Origin: SMWC01 sp963581225
GTDB taxonomy: Bacteria; Pseudomonadota; Gammaproteobacteria; Steroidobacterales; Rariloculaceae
Direction: 5' to 3'
Assembly: GCA_963581225.1 (NCBI GenBank)
Contig: CAUZMW010000034.1
Span: 1 to 24,638, forward strand
DNA length: 24,638 bases
Made by a program: the position numbers and the translations under genes. Positions 8,423-14,881 of this stretch are shown piece by piece. Under the pieces are notes generated by a model. The model was not told the DNA's origin. It searched no databases and saw nothing but the letters and a program-made list of their open reading frames with translations. The stretch's first letter is position 1. Each line of letters begins with the position of its first letter.

Positions 8423-8736
8423 CTACCTAGAAGCTTGTACGTCTTGAGCTTCTTCCGCAGAGTGCCCCGATTAATTCCAAGGATCTCGGCGGCTTCGCTT
8501 TGATTGCCGTCCGCATAGTCCATTACGGCCTCGAACAGCGGTCTTTCGACCTCCCGCATGACGAGTTGATAGAGCGCCGCAGGCTTATGGCCGTTGAGAG
8601 CGTTTAGATAGCTACGCAGCGCTTCATCGGTCAGCGCGCTAAGCGGCTTGTTTCGAACTCCCATAGCGACGGAAGCGACGACAGGCTTCGTTTTCTTCTT
8701 GCTGATTGTTTTTTTTCTGCTGGTAGTCTTCGGCAC
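8419..8736 (-). CDS. fis: Nucleoid/regulatory protein Fis
   Basis: A homodimeric DNA-bending protein that shapes the nucleoid and regulates rRNA and many growth-phase genes. The C-terminal half is classic Fis, with a helix-turn-helix (ADGNQSEAAEILGINRGTLRKKLK) nearly identical to the E. coli block. The core ALRSYLNALNGH...LYQLVMREVERPL matches the dimerisation helices. I start at GTG 8734-8736 because GGGAGAG (8743-8749) sits 6 bases before it, giving 105 residues. The frame is open from GTG 8778 (119 residues), which has no good site. The first ~25 residues are a Lys/Ser/Thr-rich leader that E. coli Fis (98 residues) lacks. It follows dusB by about 50 bases, the conserved dusB-fis order, and overlaps purH. 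Confidence 0.94.
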   Translation of the reverse strand: MPKTTSRKKTISKKKTKPVVASVAMGVRNKPLSALTDEALRSYLNALNGHKPAALYQLVMREVERPLFEAVMDYADGNQSEAAEILGINRGTLRKKLKTYKLLGR

Positions 8737-8742
8737 CGCGTT

Positions 8743-8749
8743 CTCTCCC
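8743..8749 (-). promoter_or_regulatory. Ribosome binding site deciding the fis start
   Basis: GGGAGAG on the minus strand, 6 bases before GTG 8734-8736. It is the strongest Shine-Dalgarno in the dusB-fis junction and argues against the upstream GTG at 8776-8778. Confidence 0.55.
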
Positions 8750-8785
8750 AGAACGCACACGCTCAGCCGAGGCGTCACGTGAAAA

Positions 8786-9745
8786 TCAATTACAAAATGC
8801 TCGCGTGAGTTCGAGTTGCTCTCTAGCTGTCTCTACACGCACTATCCGATCGCGAAACGTTTCCATCCCATCTTGATACTGTGCATACCAAGACAAATGT
8901 TTTCGACCAACGCGAACCCCAGTCGACTCCCCGTAAAAAGAGTAGAGACTATCGAGGTGGGTGAGAATGATATCACGGACGGACGGTAAAGAAAGATCTG
9001 AATCGTCGGCGCAATCTTTCGAAAGAAAAGTTTTTACTTCGGAAAAAATCCACGGTCGGCCGCACGCTGCACGCCCGATCATGATGCCGTCTGCGCCGGT
9101 GTAGTCGAGCACGGCGCGCGCTTTCTCCGGCGAGTCGATATCTCCGTTAGCAATGACCGGAATGCCGACAGTACGTTTAATGTCGCGAATAGTGTCGTAC
9201 TCCGCATGACCGGAGAATTTGCAGCTTCGAGTTCGGCCATGGACCGTGAGCGCTGCGACGCCGCAACTCTCTGCAATTGTTGCGATCTGCACGCCGTTGC
9301 GGGACTCTTGGCACCACCCCGTCCGAATTTTCAGCGTCACGGGCACGGTGACGCTCGCGACCACACGTTGAAGAATGCGTTGTACGAGCGGCGGATCCTG
9401 GAGGAGGGCAGAGCCTGCGAGACGTCGGCAGACTTTCTTCGCCGGGCAGCCCATGTTGATGTCGATAACGGCGGCCCCTTGTTGCTCGGCAGCCTGCGCG
9501 GCCTCCGCGAGCATCTCGTCGTCATAACCCGCGATTTGGATAATACGTGGCGAGTCATCGCCCCAACGTCTAAGACGTTGCTGTGTCTTTCTGCTTGTCC
9601 AGAGCGAGAGATCGGCGCTGATCATCTCGCTCGGCGTCATGCCTGCCCCAAGTCGAGCACACAGCTGTCTGAACGGTGGGTCTGCGACGCCGGCCATCGG
9701 CGCCAACGCGATCGGGTTAGGGAACTGGAGTGCGCCGATTTTCAT
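8786..9745 (-). CDS. dusB: tRNA-dihydrouridine synthase DusB
   Basis: A flavoenzyme that reduces specific uridines in tRNA to dihydrouridine using NADPH and FMN. The TIM-barrel start PIALAPMAGVADPPFR and the catalytic C100 in DINMGCPAKKV are visible. So are the phosphate-binding VTLKIRTGW, TVHGRTR, PVIANGDI and GADGIMIGRAACGRPW motifs. The 319 residues match E. coli DusB (321). After GCPAKKV the next residue is Cys (C106) where E. coli has Asn, a common variation. It is the first gene of the dusB-fis pair and follows the DUF3426 gene by 17 bases. DusA and DusC are less likely, given the sequence match and the fis neighbour. Confidence 0.95.
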   Translation of the reverse strand: MKIGALQFPNPIALAPMAGVADPPFRQLCARLGAGMTPSEMISADLSLWTSRKTQQRLRRWGDDSPRIIQIAGYDDEMLAEAAQAAEQQGAAVIDINMGCPAKKVCRRLAGSALLQDPPLVQRILQRVVASVTVPVTLKIRTGWCQESRNGVQIATIAESCGVAALTVHGRTRSCKFSGHAEYDTIRDIKRTVGIPVIANGDIDSPEKARAVLDYTGADGIMIGRAACGRPWIFSEVKTFLSKDCADDSDLSLPSVRDIILTHLDSLYSFYGESTGVRVGRKHLSWYAQYQDGMETFRDRIVRVETAREQLELTRAFCN

Positions 9746-9762
9746 CTACCGAGACGCCGAGC

Positions 9763-10932
9763 TTACTCGAAGACGGTCGCGTCAGAGACGCACGCGATAC
9801 CGCCGAGTGCTGAGTGTAAGCAGATGTCCAGCTCGAAACCGTAGACGTCTTCGTTTCGGTCCGCGACATCCAATCTCGCCGATACCGTGGTCCCTGCCGC
9901 CATGAGACCGGTCCCGCTCTGGTCTGCCGGAAGGTACTCAGCCGGCGCGAACATGCGGCTGCCAACCGTCTGTTCCCAGCGATCCTTCCGTTCCAGGTGT
10001 AGGCTCGGATAGGGTTGCGCCACCGGTCCGTTGTTTCGAATGCGCGCAGTAATACTCAGCGTGTCTTGGTCGGTCGCGCCGGGCTCGGCAATCGCAATCC
10101 AATCCAGGATCTCATACTGCGATAAATCCCACGCGGGTGAGAACTCAGCGCCGAATGCGGCGTAGACGGATCGTACTATTGGTCCGATCCCCGGTTGATT
10201 CGCCAGCTCCGCTCGAAAGTAATGAGTCGCCTGGAGCGCGAGAATGGCGATCAGCCCAACGGTTCCCACGACCCATAGCCGCGACTTCGGGTCAGGCTTT
10301 TCGGGCGTCTGTGCCACCCGCGCTAGCGACGCAAGCCGACTCTCCAGTTCGAGGTTGCCCGACAACGTCACATCGATTTGCTCGGCCGTCATATCTTCGT
10401 CGAGCGTGGCAGTAATCGATGCCGGAGACTGTTCCGTGTCCGTGTCCGTGTCTGCGTCTGCGTCGACGTCTGTTTCTTCGTCTGCGGACTCCGATTCCGC
10501 CGCCAGGGTGTGAAGCTCTTCAGCCGCGCCGCTTGACTCTCGTGGCGACTCGCCAGCGTGCGCGAAAAACGCCTCCCACTCGTCGTTTGAGCGTGTCGGA
10601 TCGGCATTCGAGGCGCTGACTGAGTCACTGTCCTCGGCGTCCGTCTCGCTGTGCGACTCTTCCGTCGTGGCCGAGTTGTCCTGGATTGGCGGATCGATAT
10701 CCTTGCTGTCCAGGATCAGAAAGGTTCCTGTACGTGGAGGGAGAGCGTCCGTCCACTCTTCAACGGCTTGAATCGCCGCTTGCTTCGGTTCGGGTTCTAG
10801 CTCGTGGAGATCTTCGTCCGCGCTGAAGACTGCATCACAGCGGCTGCAACGAACCTTACCATCAGCCTTGAGCAAATCACCGGCCGTGATTCGATACGTG
10901 ATCTGACAGTCTGGACAGCGTGTAAACAGCAT
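9763..10932 (-). CDS. Zinc-ribbon, membrane-anchored DUF3426 protein
   Basis: A 389-residue protein of unknown function. The N-terminus is an MJ0042-type zinc ribbon: C6-x2-C9 (RCPDCQITYRI) and C29-x2-C32 (RCSRCDAVF). A long acidic, low-complexity linker follows (about 40-200), including alternating Asp-Thr/Asp-Ala pairs at about 156-166. One transmembrane helix is clear at about 218-238 (RLWVVGTVGLIAILALQ). The C-terminal ~145 residues are the DUF3426 domain, a predicted beta-rich extracytoplasmic domain (LSITARIRNNGPVAQPYP). The zinc ribbon is therefore cytoplasmic and the C-terminus periplasmic. The prmA-DUF3426-dusB position is common in Pseudomonas-like genomes. Start ATG, 389 codons. 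Confidence 0.85.
   Translation of the reverse strand: MLFTRCPDCQITYRITAGDLLKADGKVRCSRCDAVFSADEDLHELEPEPKQAAIQAVEEWTDALPPRTGTFLILDSKDIDPPIQDNSATTEESHSETDAEDSDSVSASNADPTRSNDEWEAFFAHAGESPRESSGAAEELHTLAAESESADEETDVDADADTDTDTEQSPASITATLDEDMTAEQIDVTLSGNLELESRLASLARVAQTPEKPDPKSRLWVVGTVGLIAILALQATHYFRAELANQPGIGPIVRSVYAAFGAEFSPAWDLSQYEILDWIAIAEPGATDQDTLSITARIRNNGPVAQPYPSLHLERKDRWEQTVGSRMFAPAEYLPADQSGTGLMAAGTTVSARLDVADRNEDVYGFELDICLHSALGGIACVSDATVFE
10434..10472 (-). repeat. Hexanucleotide tandem repeat in the DUF3426 linker
   Basis: On the plus strand, consecutive 6-base units TCCGTG (three times), TCTGCG (twice) and TCGACG form an imperfect repeat. On the coding strand it encodes alternating Asp-Thr, Asp-Ala and Asp-Val. 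Whole six-base changes would keep the frame, so the linker can grow or shrink without breaking the gene. Confidence 0.7.
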
Positions 10933-11010
10933 GAGCGTGAGTCGCAGGATACATTTTATTAGTTCTGCCGCGTAGTCGCTTTTGCGTGGCGGTACGCTCG
11001 ACGAGTCCGC

Positions 11011-11109
11011 CTAGCGGGTCCTGGTTGCCGACAGACGGACCCAGCGTCACGCTGTTGCTCGTCGAAGGGGCCGAAGCTGGCCGGTGTAGGCGTCTTGAAT
11101 GGCGCGACT
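11011..11109 (-). pseudogene. prmA: Readable but disconnected 3' end of prmA
   Basis: Directly after the TAG that ends the prmA frame (11110-11112), the same frame reads SRAIQDAYTGQLR, then hits a TGA (11047-11049), then reads RWVRLSATRTR and a TAG (11011-11013). With Gln in place of the first TAG, this aligns without gaps to the E. coli PrmA end (SGILASQAEAV..AY then W): both have 14 residues between the conserved Tyr and Trp. In the middle, another frame reads FGPFDEQQRDA, which looks more like the family than the in-frame PLRRATA. Two compensating one-base shifts could therefore replace the TGA as the second lesion. The ancestral gene would be 11011-11886, 291 residues, a normal PrmA length. 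Confidence 0.75.
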
Positions 11110-11886
11110 CTACCCGGCTAGGATGCCGCTCAACACGATTCGGCCTCCAGGACTTACGAGTTCGCGAAACCGCGTCGCAAGATCTTGTAGAGGCCCGGCT
11201 AAAATATTTGCTACGAGTACGTCCGACTCGGCCTCCGGCAACTCGTCCGGTAAGCTGATCCATAGCTGACTCGCGACATCGTTCAGATCAGCGTTTTCGC
11301 GAGTCGCTAGAAGCGCCTGTGGGTCGATATCTACGGCCGACGCAGTAGCGGCTCCAAGACGCAGCGCCGCGATCGCCAATATGCCGGAGCCGCAACCATA
11401 ATCCAGGAGCCGCGTTCCGGGCTCGAGATTAGGGTCCAGCCACTCCAGGCACAAAGCCGTCGTCGGGTGATCTCCGGTGCCGAATGCGAGCCCGAGGTTC
11501 AGTTTGACGGCGGCGCGGAAGGGGTCCGCCCACTCCTCTTCTGCCGTAAGGAGTACCAGGCCTTCACCAATCAACTGTGTCGTCGGGCGCTGAGCCCATG
11601 TACCTTTCCACTCGTCGTTGTCGAGCTGCCGAACTCGGATCGGGTTCGAGCTCTGAAATGCGCTCTCCAGCGCGCGACGCGTAGCGTCCGCGCTCGAGTC
11701 TTCAGGGAACAATGCCCGTACTCGGATTTCTGGCCACAGCGGGGTCGTCCCAGGAGCGGGCTCGAGAATCTCTGCGCCGGCCGCATCATTGAGTGAAATG
11801 GCTTGCACACCGGCCAACCTCAGTAGCGTCTCTACTCTCGGGAGATCGTCGGCGCTCAGAGACAATTCCAGTAGCTGCCAGTTCAC
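11110..11886 (-). CDS. prmA: Ribosomal protein L11 methyltransferase PrmA, C-terminally truncated
   Basis: A SAM-dependent enzyme that trimethylates ribosomal protein L11. The N-terminal substrate-binding domain (about 1-95), the linker DNDEWKGTW, GLAFGTGDHPTT (about 132-143), the SAM motif DYGCGSGILAIAA (162-174) and the catalytic loop NILAGPL (227-233) are all present. The frame stops after SGILAG at residue 258, where relatives continue for ~35 more residues, and the missing end is still recognisable downstream. The last strand of the methyltransferase fold is lost, so activity is doubtful. prmA is dispensable in E. coli, so loss is tolerable. It lies 9 bases after accC. Confidence 0.9.
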   Translation of the reverse strand: MNWQLLELSLSADDLPRVETLLRLAGVQAISLNDAAGAEILEPAPGTTPLWPEIRVRALFPEDSSADATRRALESAFQSSNPIRVRQLDNDEWKGTWAQRPTTQLIGEGLVLLTAEEEWADPFRAAVKLNLGLAFGTGDHPTTALCLEWLDPNLEPGTRLLDYGCGSGILAIAALRLGAATASAVDIDPQALLATRENADLNDVASQLWISLPDELPEAESDVLVANILAGPLQDLATRFRELVSPGGRIVLSGILAG

Positions 11887-11895
11887 GACAGGCTG

Positions 11896-13239
11896 CTAGC
11901 TCAAGCCGAGGCGTTTCTCTAAGTAGCTGATATCGGTGCCGCCTTTCTTGAACGCGGCATGCTGAAAGATCTCCTGATGAAGCGGCACATTGGTGTGAAT
12001 ACCTTCGACGACAATCTCACTAAGCGCCGTCGTCATTCGAGCGATTGCCGAATCGCGGGTCTCGCCATGGGCGATTATCTTGCCGATCAGGGAGTCATAG
12101 TGTGGCGGCACTGCGTAGCCGCTGTACATATGGCTATCGACTCGGATTCCCGGTCCGCCTGGAGAGTGCCAGAGATTAACCGTGCCCGGAGAAGGCATGA
12201 GCGTTTTGGGGTCCTCTGCGTTGATCCGGCATTCGATCGCGTGTCCGGTCCATCTAATGTCTTCTTGCTTCCACTGCAGCGGCTCACCGGACGCGATCAG
12301 CAGCTGCGCCTTAACGATATCCAGTCCGGTCACCATCTCCGTGACGGGATGTTCGACCTGAACACGCGTGTTCATCTCGATGAAGAAAAAATCACCGTCC
12401 TGGTATAGGAATTCGAACGTGCCCGCGCCGCGGTAATCAATCTCACGACATGCCTCGGCACATCTGTTCCCGATCTTCGAACGAGTCTCTGCGGAGATTC
12501 CCGGCGCCGGCGCTTCTTCGACAACCTTTTGATGGCGTCTTTGCATGGAGCAGTCTCTCTCGCCGAGGTGGATGGCATTGCCATGGTTGTCTGCTAGAAC
12601 TTGAAACTCGATGTGCCGCGGCTGCGTCAGGAATTTTTCCATATAGACCTGATCGTTAGCGAAAGCCGACAACGCTTCTCCCTTGGTTACGGCAACGGCG
12701 TTAAATAAGGACGCCTCGCTATGAACGACGCGCATCCCTCGTCCGCCGCCGCCGCCGGACGCCTTAATAATGACTGGGTAGCCGATATCGCGAGCGATAC
12801 GGGCATTTTCCTCATTGTCTTCGGTCAGGGGCCCGTCCGAGCCGGGAACACAGGGAACGCCGGACTCTCGCATGGCGCGTATCGCGGAAACCTTGTCACC
12901 CATGAGTCGCATGGTCTTAGGCTCCGGGCCGATGAAGATGAAGCCGCTTTCCTGAACTCGCTCCGCGAAGTCGGCGTTCTCCGCCAGGAAACCATAGCCG
13001 GGATGGATGGCGACCGCGTCGGTTACCTCTGCCGCGGCAATCAACGCCGGCATATTGAGATAGCTCTGAGCGGAGGCCGGTGGCCCGATACACACCGTCT
13101 CGTCGGCCAGTAAGACATGCTTGAGATTCGCGTCGGCCGTGGAATGCGCTGCAACGGTCTTGATACCGAGTTCCTGGCAGGCGCGAACGATGCGAAGAGC
13201 GATCTCTCCGCGGTTCGCGATCAGGACCTTATCGAGCAT
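11896..13239 (-). CDS. accC: Acetyl-CoA carboxylase, biotin carboxylase subunit AccC
   Basis: Carboxylates the biotin on AccB with ATP and bicarbonate, the first half of the acetyl-CoA carboxylase reaction that commits carbon to fatty acid synthesis. The 447 residues match the family (449). Visible are the N-terminal LIANRGEIALRI, the ATP-grasp glycine loop KASGGGGGRGMR, HIEFQVLADNHGN, ERDCSMQRRHQKVVEEAP and the metal-binding FIEMNTRVQVEHPVTE. It follows accB by 7 bases, so the two are surely co-translated from one mRNA. No lesion is visible. Confidence 0.97.
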   Translation of the reverse strand: MLDKVLIANRGEIALRIVRACQELGIKTVAAHSTADANLKHVLLADETVCIGPPASAQSYLNMPALIAAAEVTDAVAIHPGYGFLAENADFAERVQESGFIFIGPEPKTMRLMGDKVSAIRAMRESGVPCVPGSDGPLTEDNEENARIARDIGYPVIIKASGGGGGRGMRVVHSEASLFNAVAVTKGEALSAFANDQVYMEKFLTQPRHIEFQVLADNHGNAIHLGERDCSMQRRHQKVVEEAPAPGISAETRSKIGNRCAEACREIDYRGAGTFEFLYQDGDFFFIEMNTRVQVEHPVTEMVTGLDIVKAQLLIASGEPLQWKQEDIRWTGHAIECRINAEDPKTLMPSPGTVNLWHSPGGPGIRVDSHMYSGYAVPPHYDSLIGKIIAHGETRDSAIARMTTALSEIVVEGIHTNVPLHQEIFQHAAFKKGGTDISYLEKRLGLS

Positions 13240-13246
13240 CGAGCCG

Positions 13247-13693
13247 TTATTCTTCGACGATGAACAGGACTTGGCCGAATTCCACCGGTGCGCCGTTCTC
13301 TACCAGTATGCTGACGACCTTGCCGTAGACCTCGGATTCGATCTGATTCATCATCTTCATTGCCTCGACAATACACAAGGTATCGCCGACCGCGACCATG
13401 GTGCCGATATCGACGAACGGTTTCGCCGCCGGCGCCGGGCCTGAATAGTAGGTTCCCACCATGGGTGCCGTTACCTCATGGCCGCTCCGCGCCGGCTCGT
13501 GGGGTTTAGCTTCGGCGGCTCCCGGGTCCGGGGCGGGAGCGATCGCGGCGGGTAGAGGTGCGGCAGCGACAACGGGAGCCTCACGAGAGTATCGGCTGAT
13601 ACGCACGGATTGCTCGCCCTCGGATATCTCGATCTCCGCAATCCCGGATTCCTTGAGCAGCTCGATCAGTTTTTTCACCTTTCTTATATCCAC
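13247..13693 (-). CDS. accB: Biotin carboxyl carrier protein AccB
   Basis: Carries the biotin of acetyl-CoA carboxylase between AccC and the carboxyltransferase. The 148 residues comprise an N-terminal DIRKVKKLIELLKESGIAE block, an Ala/Pro-rich flexible linker (about 40-70) and the biotinyl domain. The biotinylated lysine is K113 in CIVEAMKMMNQIE. The thumb typical of AccB (YYSGPAPAAKPFVDIG) is present, which separates it from other biotinyl-domain proteins. It lies between aroQ (42 bases upstream) and accC (7 bases downstream), the usual aroQ-accB-accC order. Confidence 0.97.
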   Translation of the reverse strand: MDIRKVKKLIELLKESGIAEIEISEGEQSVRISRYSREAPVVAAAPLPAAIAPAPDPGAAEAKPHEPARSGHEVTAPMVGTYYSGPAPAAKPFVDIGTMVAVGDTLCIVEAMKMMNQIESEVYGKVVSILVENGAPVEFGQVLFIVEE

Positions 13694-13735
13694 TGCTTCT
13701 TCCTTCTTGCCCGCGGGCGTTTCTGTGGAATGTTG

Positions 13736-14179
13736 TTAGGTCGCTCCGAGATAACGTTCAGCGGCGATCAGGGCCAGCTCGTAGCTCGTGACGCCGAATC
13801 CCGCAACGGTCCCGATCGCAATGTCGGAGAAGAAGGATTGCTGCCGGAAATCTTCCCGGGCCGCGACGTTAGATAGATGAATTTCGATGAATGGGATACC
13901 GACGGCGAGCAGCGCGTCTCTTAAAACGATACTCGTATGTGTGAATGCCGCGGGGTTAAATAGAATCAGCTCGATATTCTCGTTGTGCGCCTCGTGGATA
14001 CGCTTGAGCAGCTCGTGTTCGGCGTCGTTCTGGTAACATACGAGTTCATGGCTGCGCTCCGTAGCCAACTTCGTCAGGCGGGTCTCGATGTCCTCAAGCG
14101 TGGCCCGTCCGTAGATTTCCGGCTGCCGTTGGCCAAGCAGACTGAGATTCGGGCCGTTGATGAGTAGAAAACGGGACAT
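13736..14179 (-). CDS. aroQ: 3-dehydroquinate dehydratase, type II (AroQ)
   Basis: Dehydrates 3-dehydroquinate to 3-dehydroshikimate in the shikimate pathway; a dodecameric type II enzyme. At 147 residues it has typical length. The substrate loop LINGPNLSLLGQRQPEIYG holds the catalytic Arg and Tyr. FNPAAFTHTS holds the conserved Asn, and EIHLSN holds the catalytic His. The block HLSNVAAREDFRQQS has Ala where most relatives have His (SNVHARE); that second His is not the usual catalytic one. The gene is followed by accB-accC, as in many proteobacteria. Confidence 0.95.
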   Translation of the reverse strand: MSRFLLINGPNLSLLGQRQPEIYGRATLEDIETRLTKLATERSHELVCYQNDAEHELLKRIHEAHNENIELILFNPAAFTHTSIVLRDALLAVGIPFIEIHLSNVAAREDFRQQSFFSDIAIGTVAGFGVTSYELALIAAERYLGAT

Positions 14180-14264
14180 ATAAGAAGATCGCAGCAGATA
14201 TCGACCAGTTTACACCATTTTCGCTGCATTTAGCGACAGATCTTGAGGATGGCGGGGCGGTTGG

Positions 14265-14867
14265 CTACCTCCGGCCGGCGAGACGGGCACGAGCGCGGGA
14301 CACATCGGTGGCGCCGGTCTCGAGATCGTCGAGGACGCCGATCAGGTCGTCGAGATCCCCGGCGTGTAACTCACCGGTGTGAACGCCGAGCACGTGACCC
14401 GCTGTGTCGGTGAATACGCTGAACGGCAGCCCATAGAACTCCACTCCGAATGAAGCGGCGGCGTCCATGGCGTCGGATCGCCCGATCAAGACCGGATAGT
14501 TGAACTCCATCTCGGCCATGAAAGCACGGACCGGATCGGCATGATCTACGGCTATTCCGACGACTTGCAGGAAGCGCTCACCGTAGGTTTCCTGATACTC
14601 GGCGAGAAGCGGTATCTCTCTTAGGCACGGTGCGCACCACGTTGCCCAGAAGTTAACGATCAAAGCTTTGCCGGGCCAACTGCCGATGGACTGTCGTTCC
14701 CCGTCCGGATTATCGAGCGTGAACTCGGGTAGCATCTCCACCGGCTCGCTCGCGGCGACGATTTGCGCCGCTTCAGGGACGGGTACGAGATCCAGCGCGC
14801 GGTAGCCGATGTACGTGAGAACGGCAGAGCTGCTGAGTAGTAAAGTGACTAGCGCTGTGCGGGCCAT
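14265..14867 (-). CDS. TlpA/ResA-like membrane-anchored thioredoxin
   Basis: A periplasm-facing thiol-disulfide oxidoreductase of 200 residues. An N-terminal hydrophobic segment (about 4-22, ALVTLLLSSSAVLTYIGY) is a signal anchor. The thioredoxin fold follows, with the active site W77-C78-A-P-C81 (FWATWCAPCLREIP) and the cis-Pro loop FYGLPFSVF (P148). WCAPC and the AhpC/TSA-like layout fit the TlpA/ResA group rather than DsbA. It lies 14 bases after dsbD, so it is probably reduced by DsbD and may serve cytochrome c maturation or another periplasmic thiol pathway (inference). The last ~20 residues form an Arg-rich tail. Confidence 0.85.
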   Translation of the reverse strand: MARTALVTLLLSSSAVLTYIGYRALDLVPVPEAAQIVAASEPVEMLPEFTLDNPDGERQSIGSWPGKALIVNFWATWCAPCLREIPLLAEYQETYGERFLQVVGIAVDHADPVRAFMAEMEFNYPVLIGRSDAMDAAASFGVEFYGLPFSVFTDTAGHVLGVHTGELHAGDLDDLIGVLDDLETGATDVSRARARLAGRR

Positions 14868-14881
14868 CGACCGATCGCGCG

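Noticed and set aside
9206..9844. A 212-codon plus-strand frame over dusB
   Set aside because: Antisense to dusB with no family match; a shadow of the GC-rich coding pattern.
11110..11112. TAG in prmA as a sign that TAG is recoded to Gln in this organism
   Set aside because: cysQ, rho and groEL all end naturally at TAG at the expected family C-terminus, so TAG is a working stop here.
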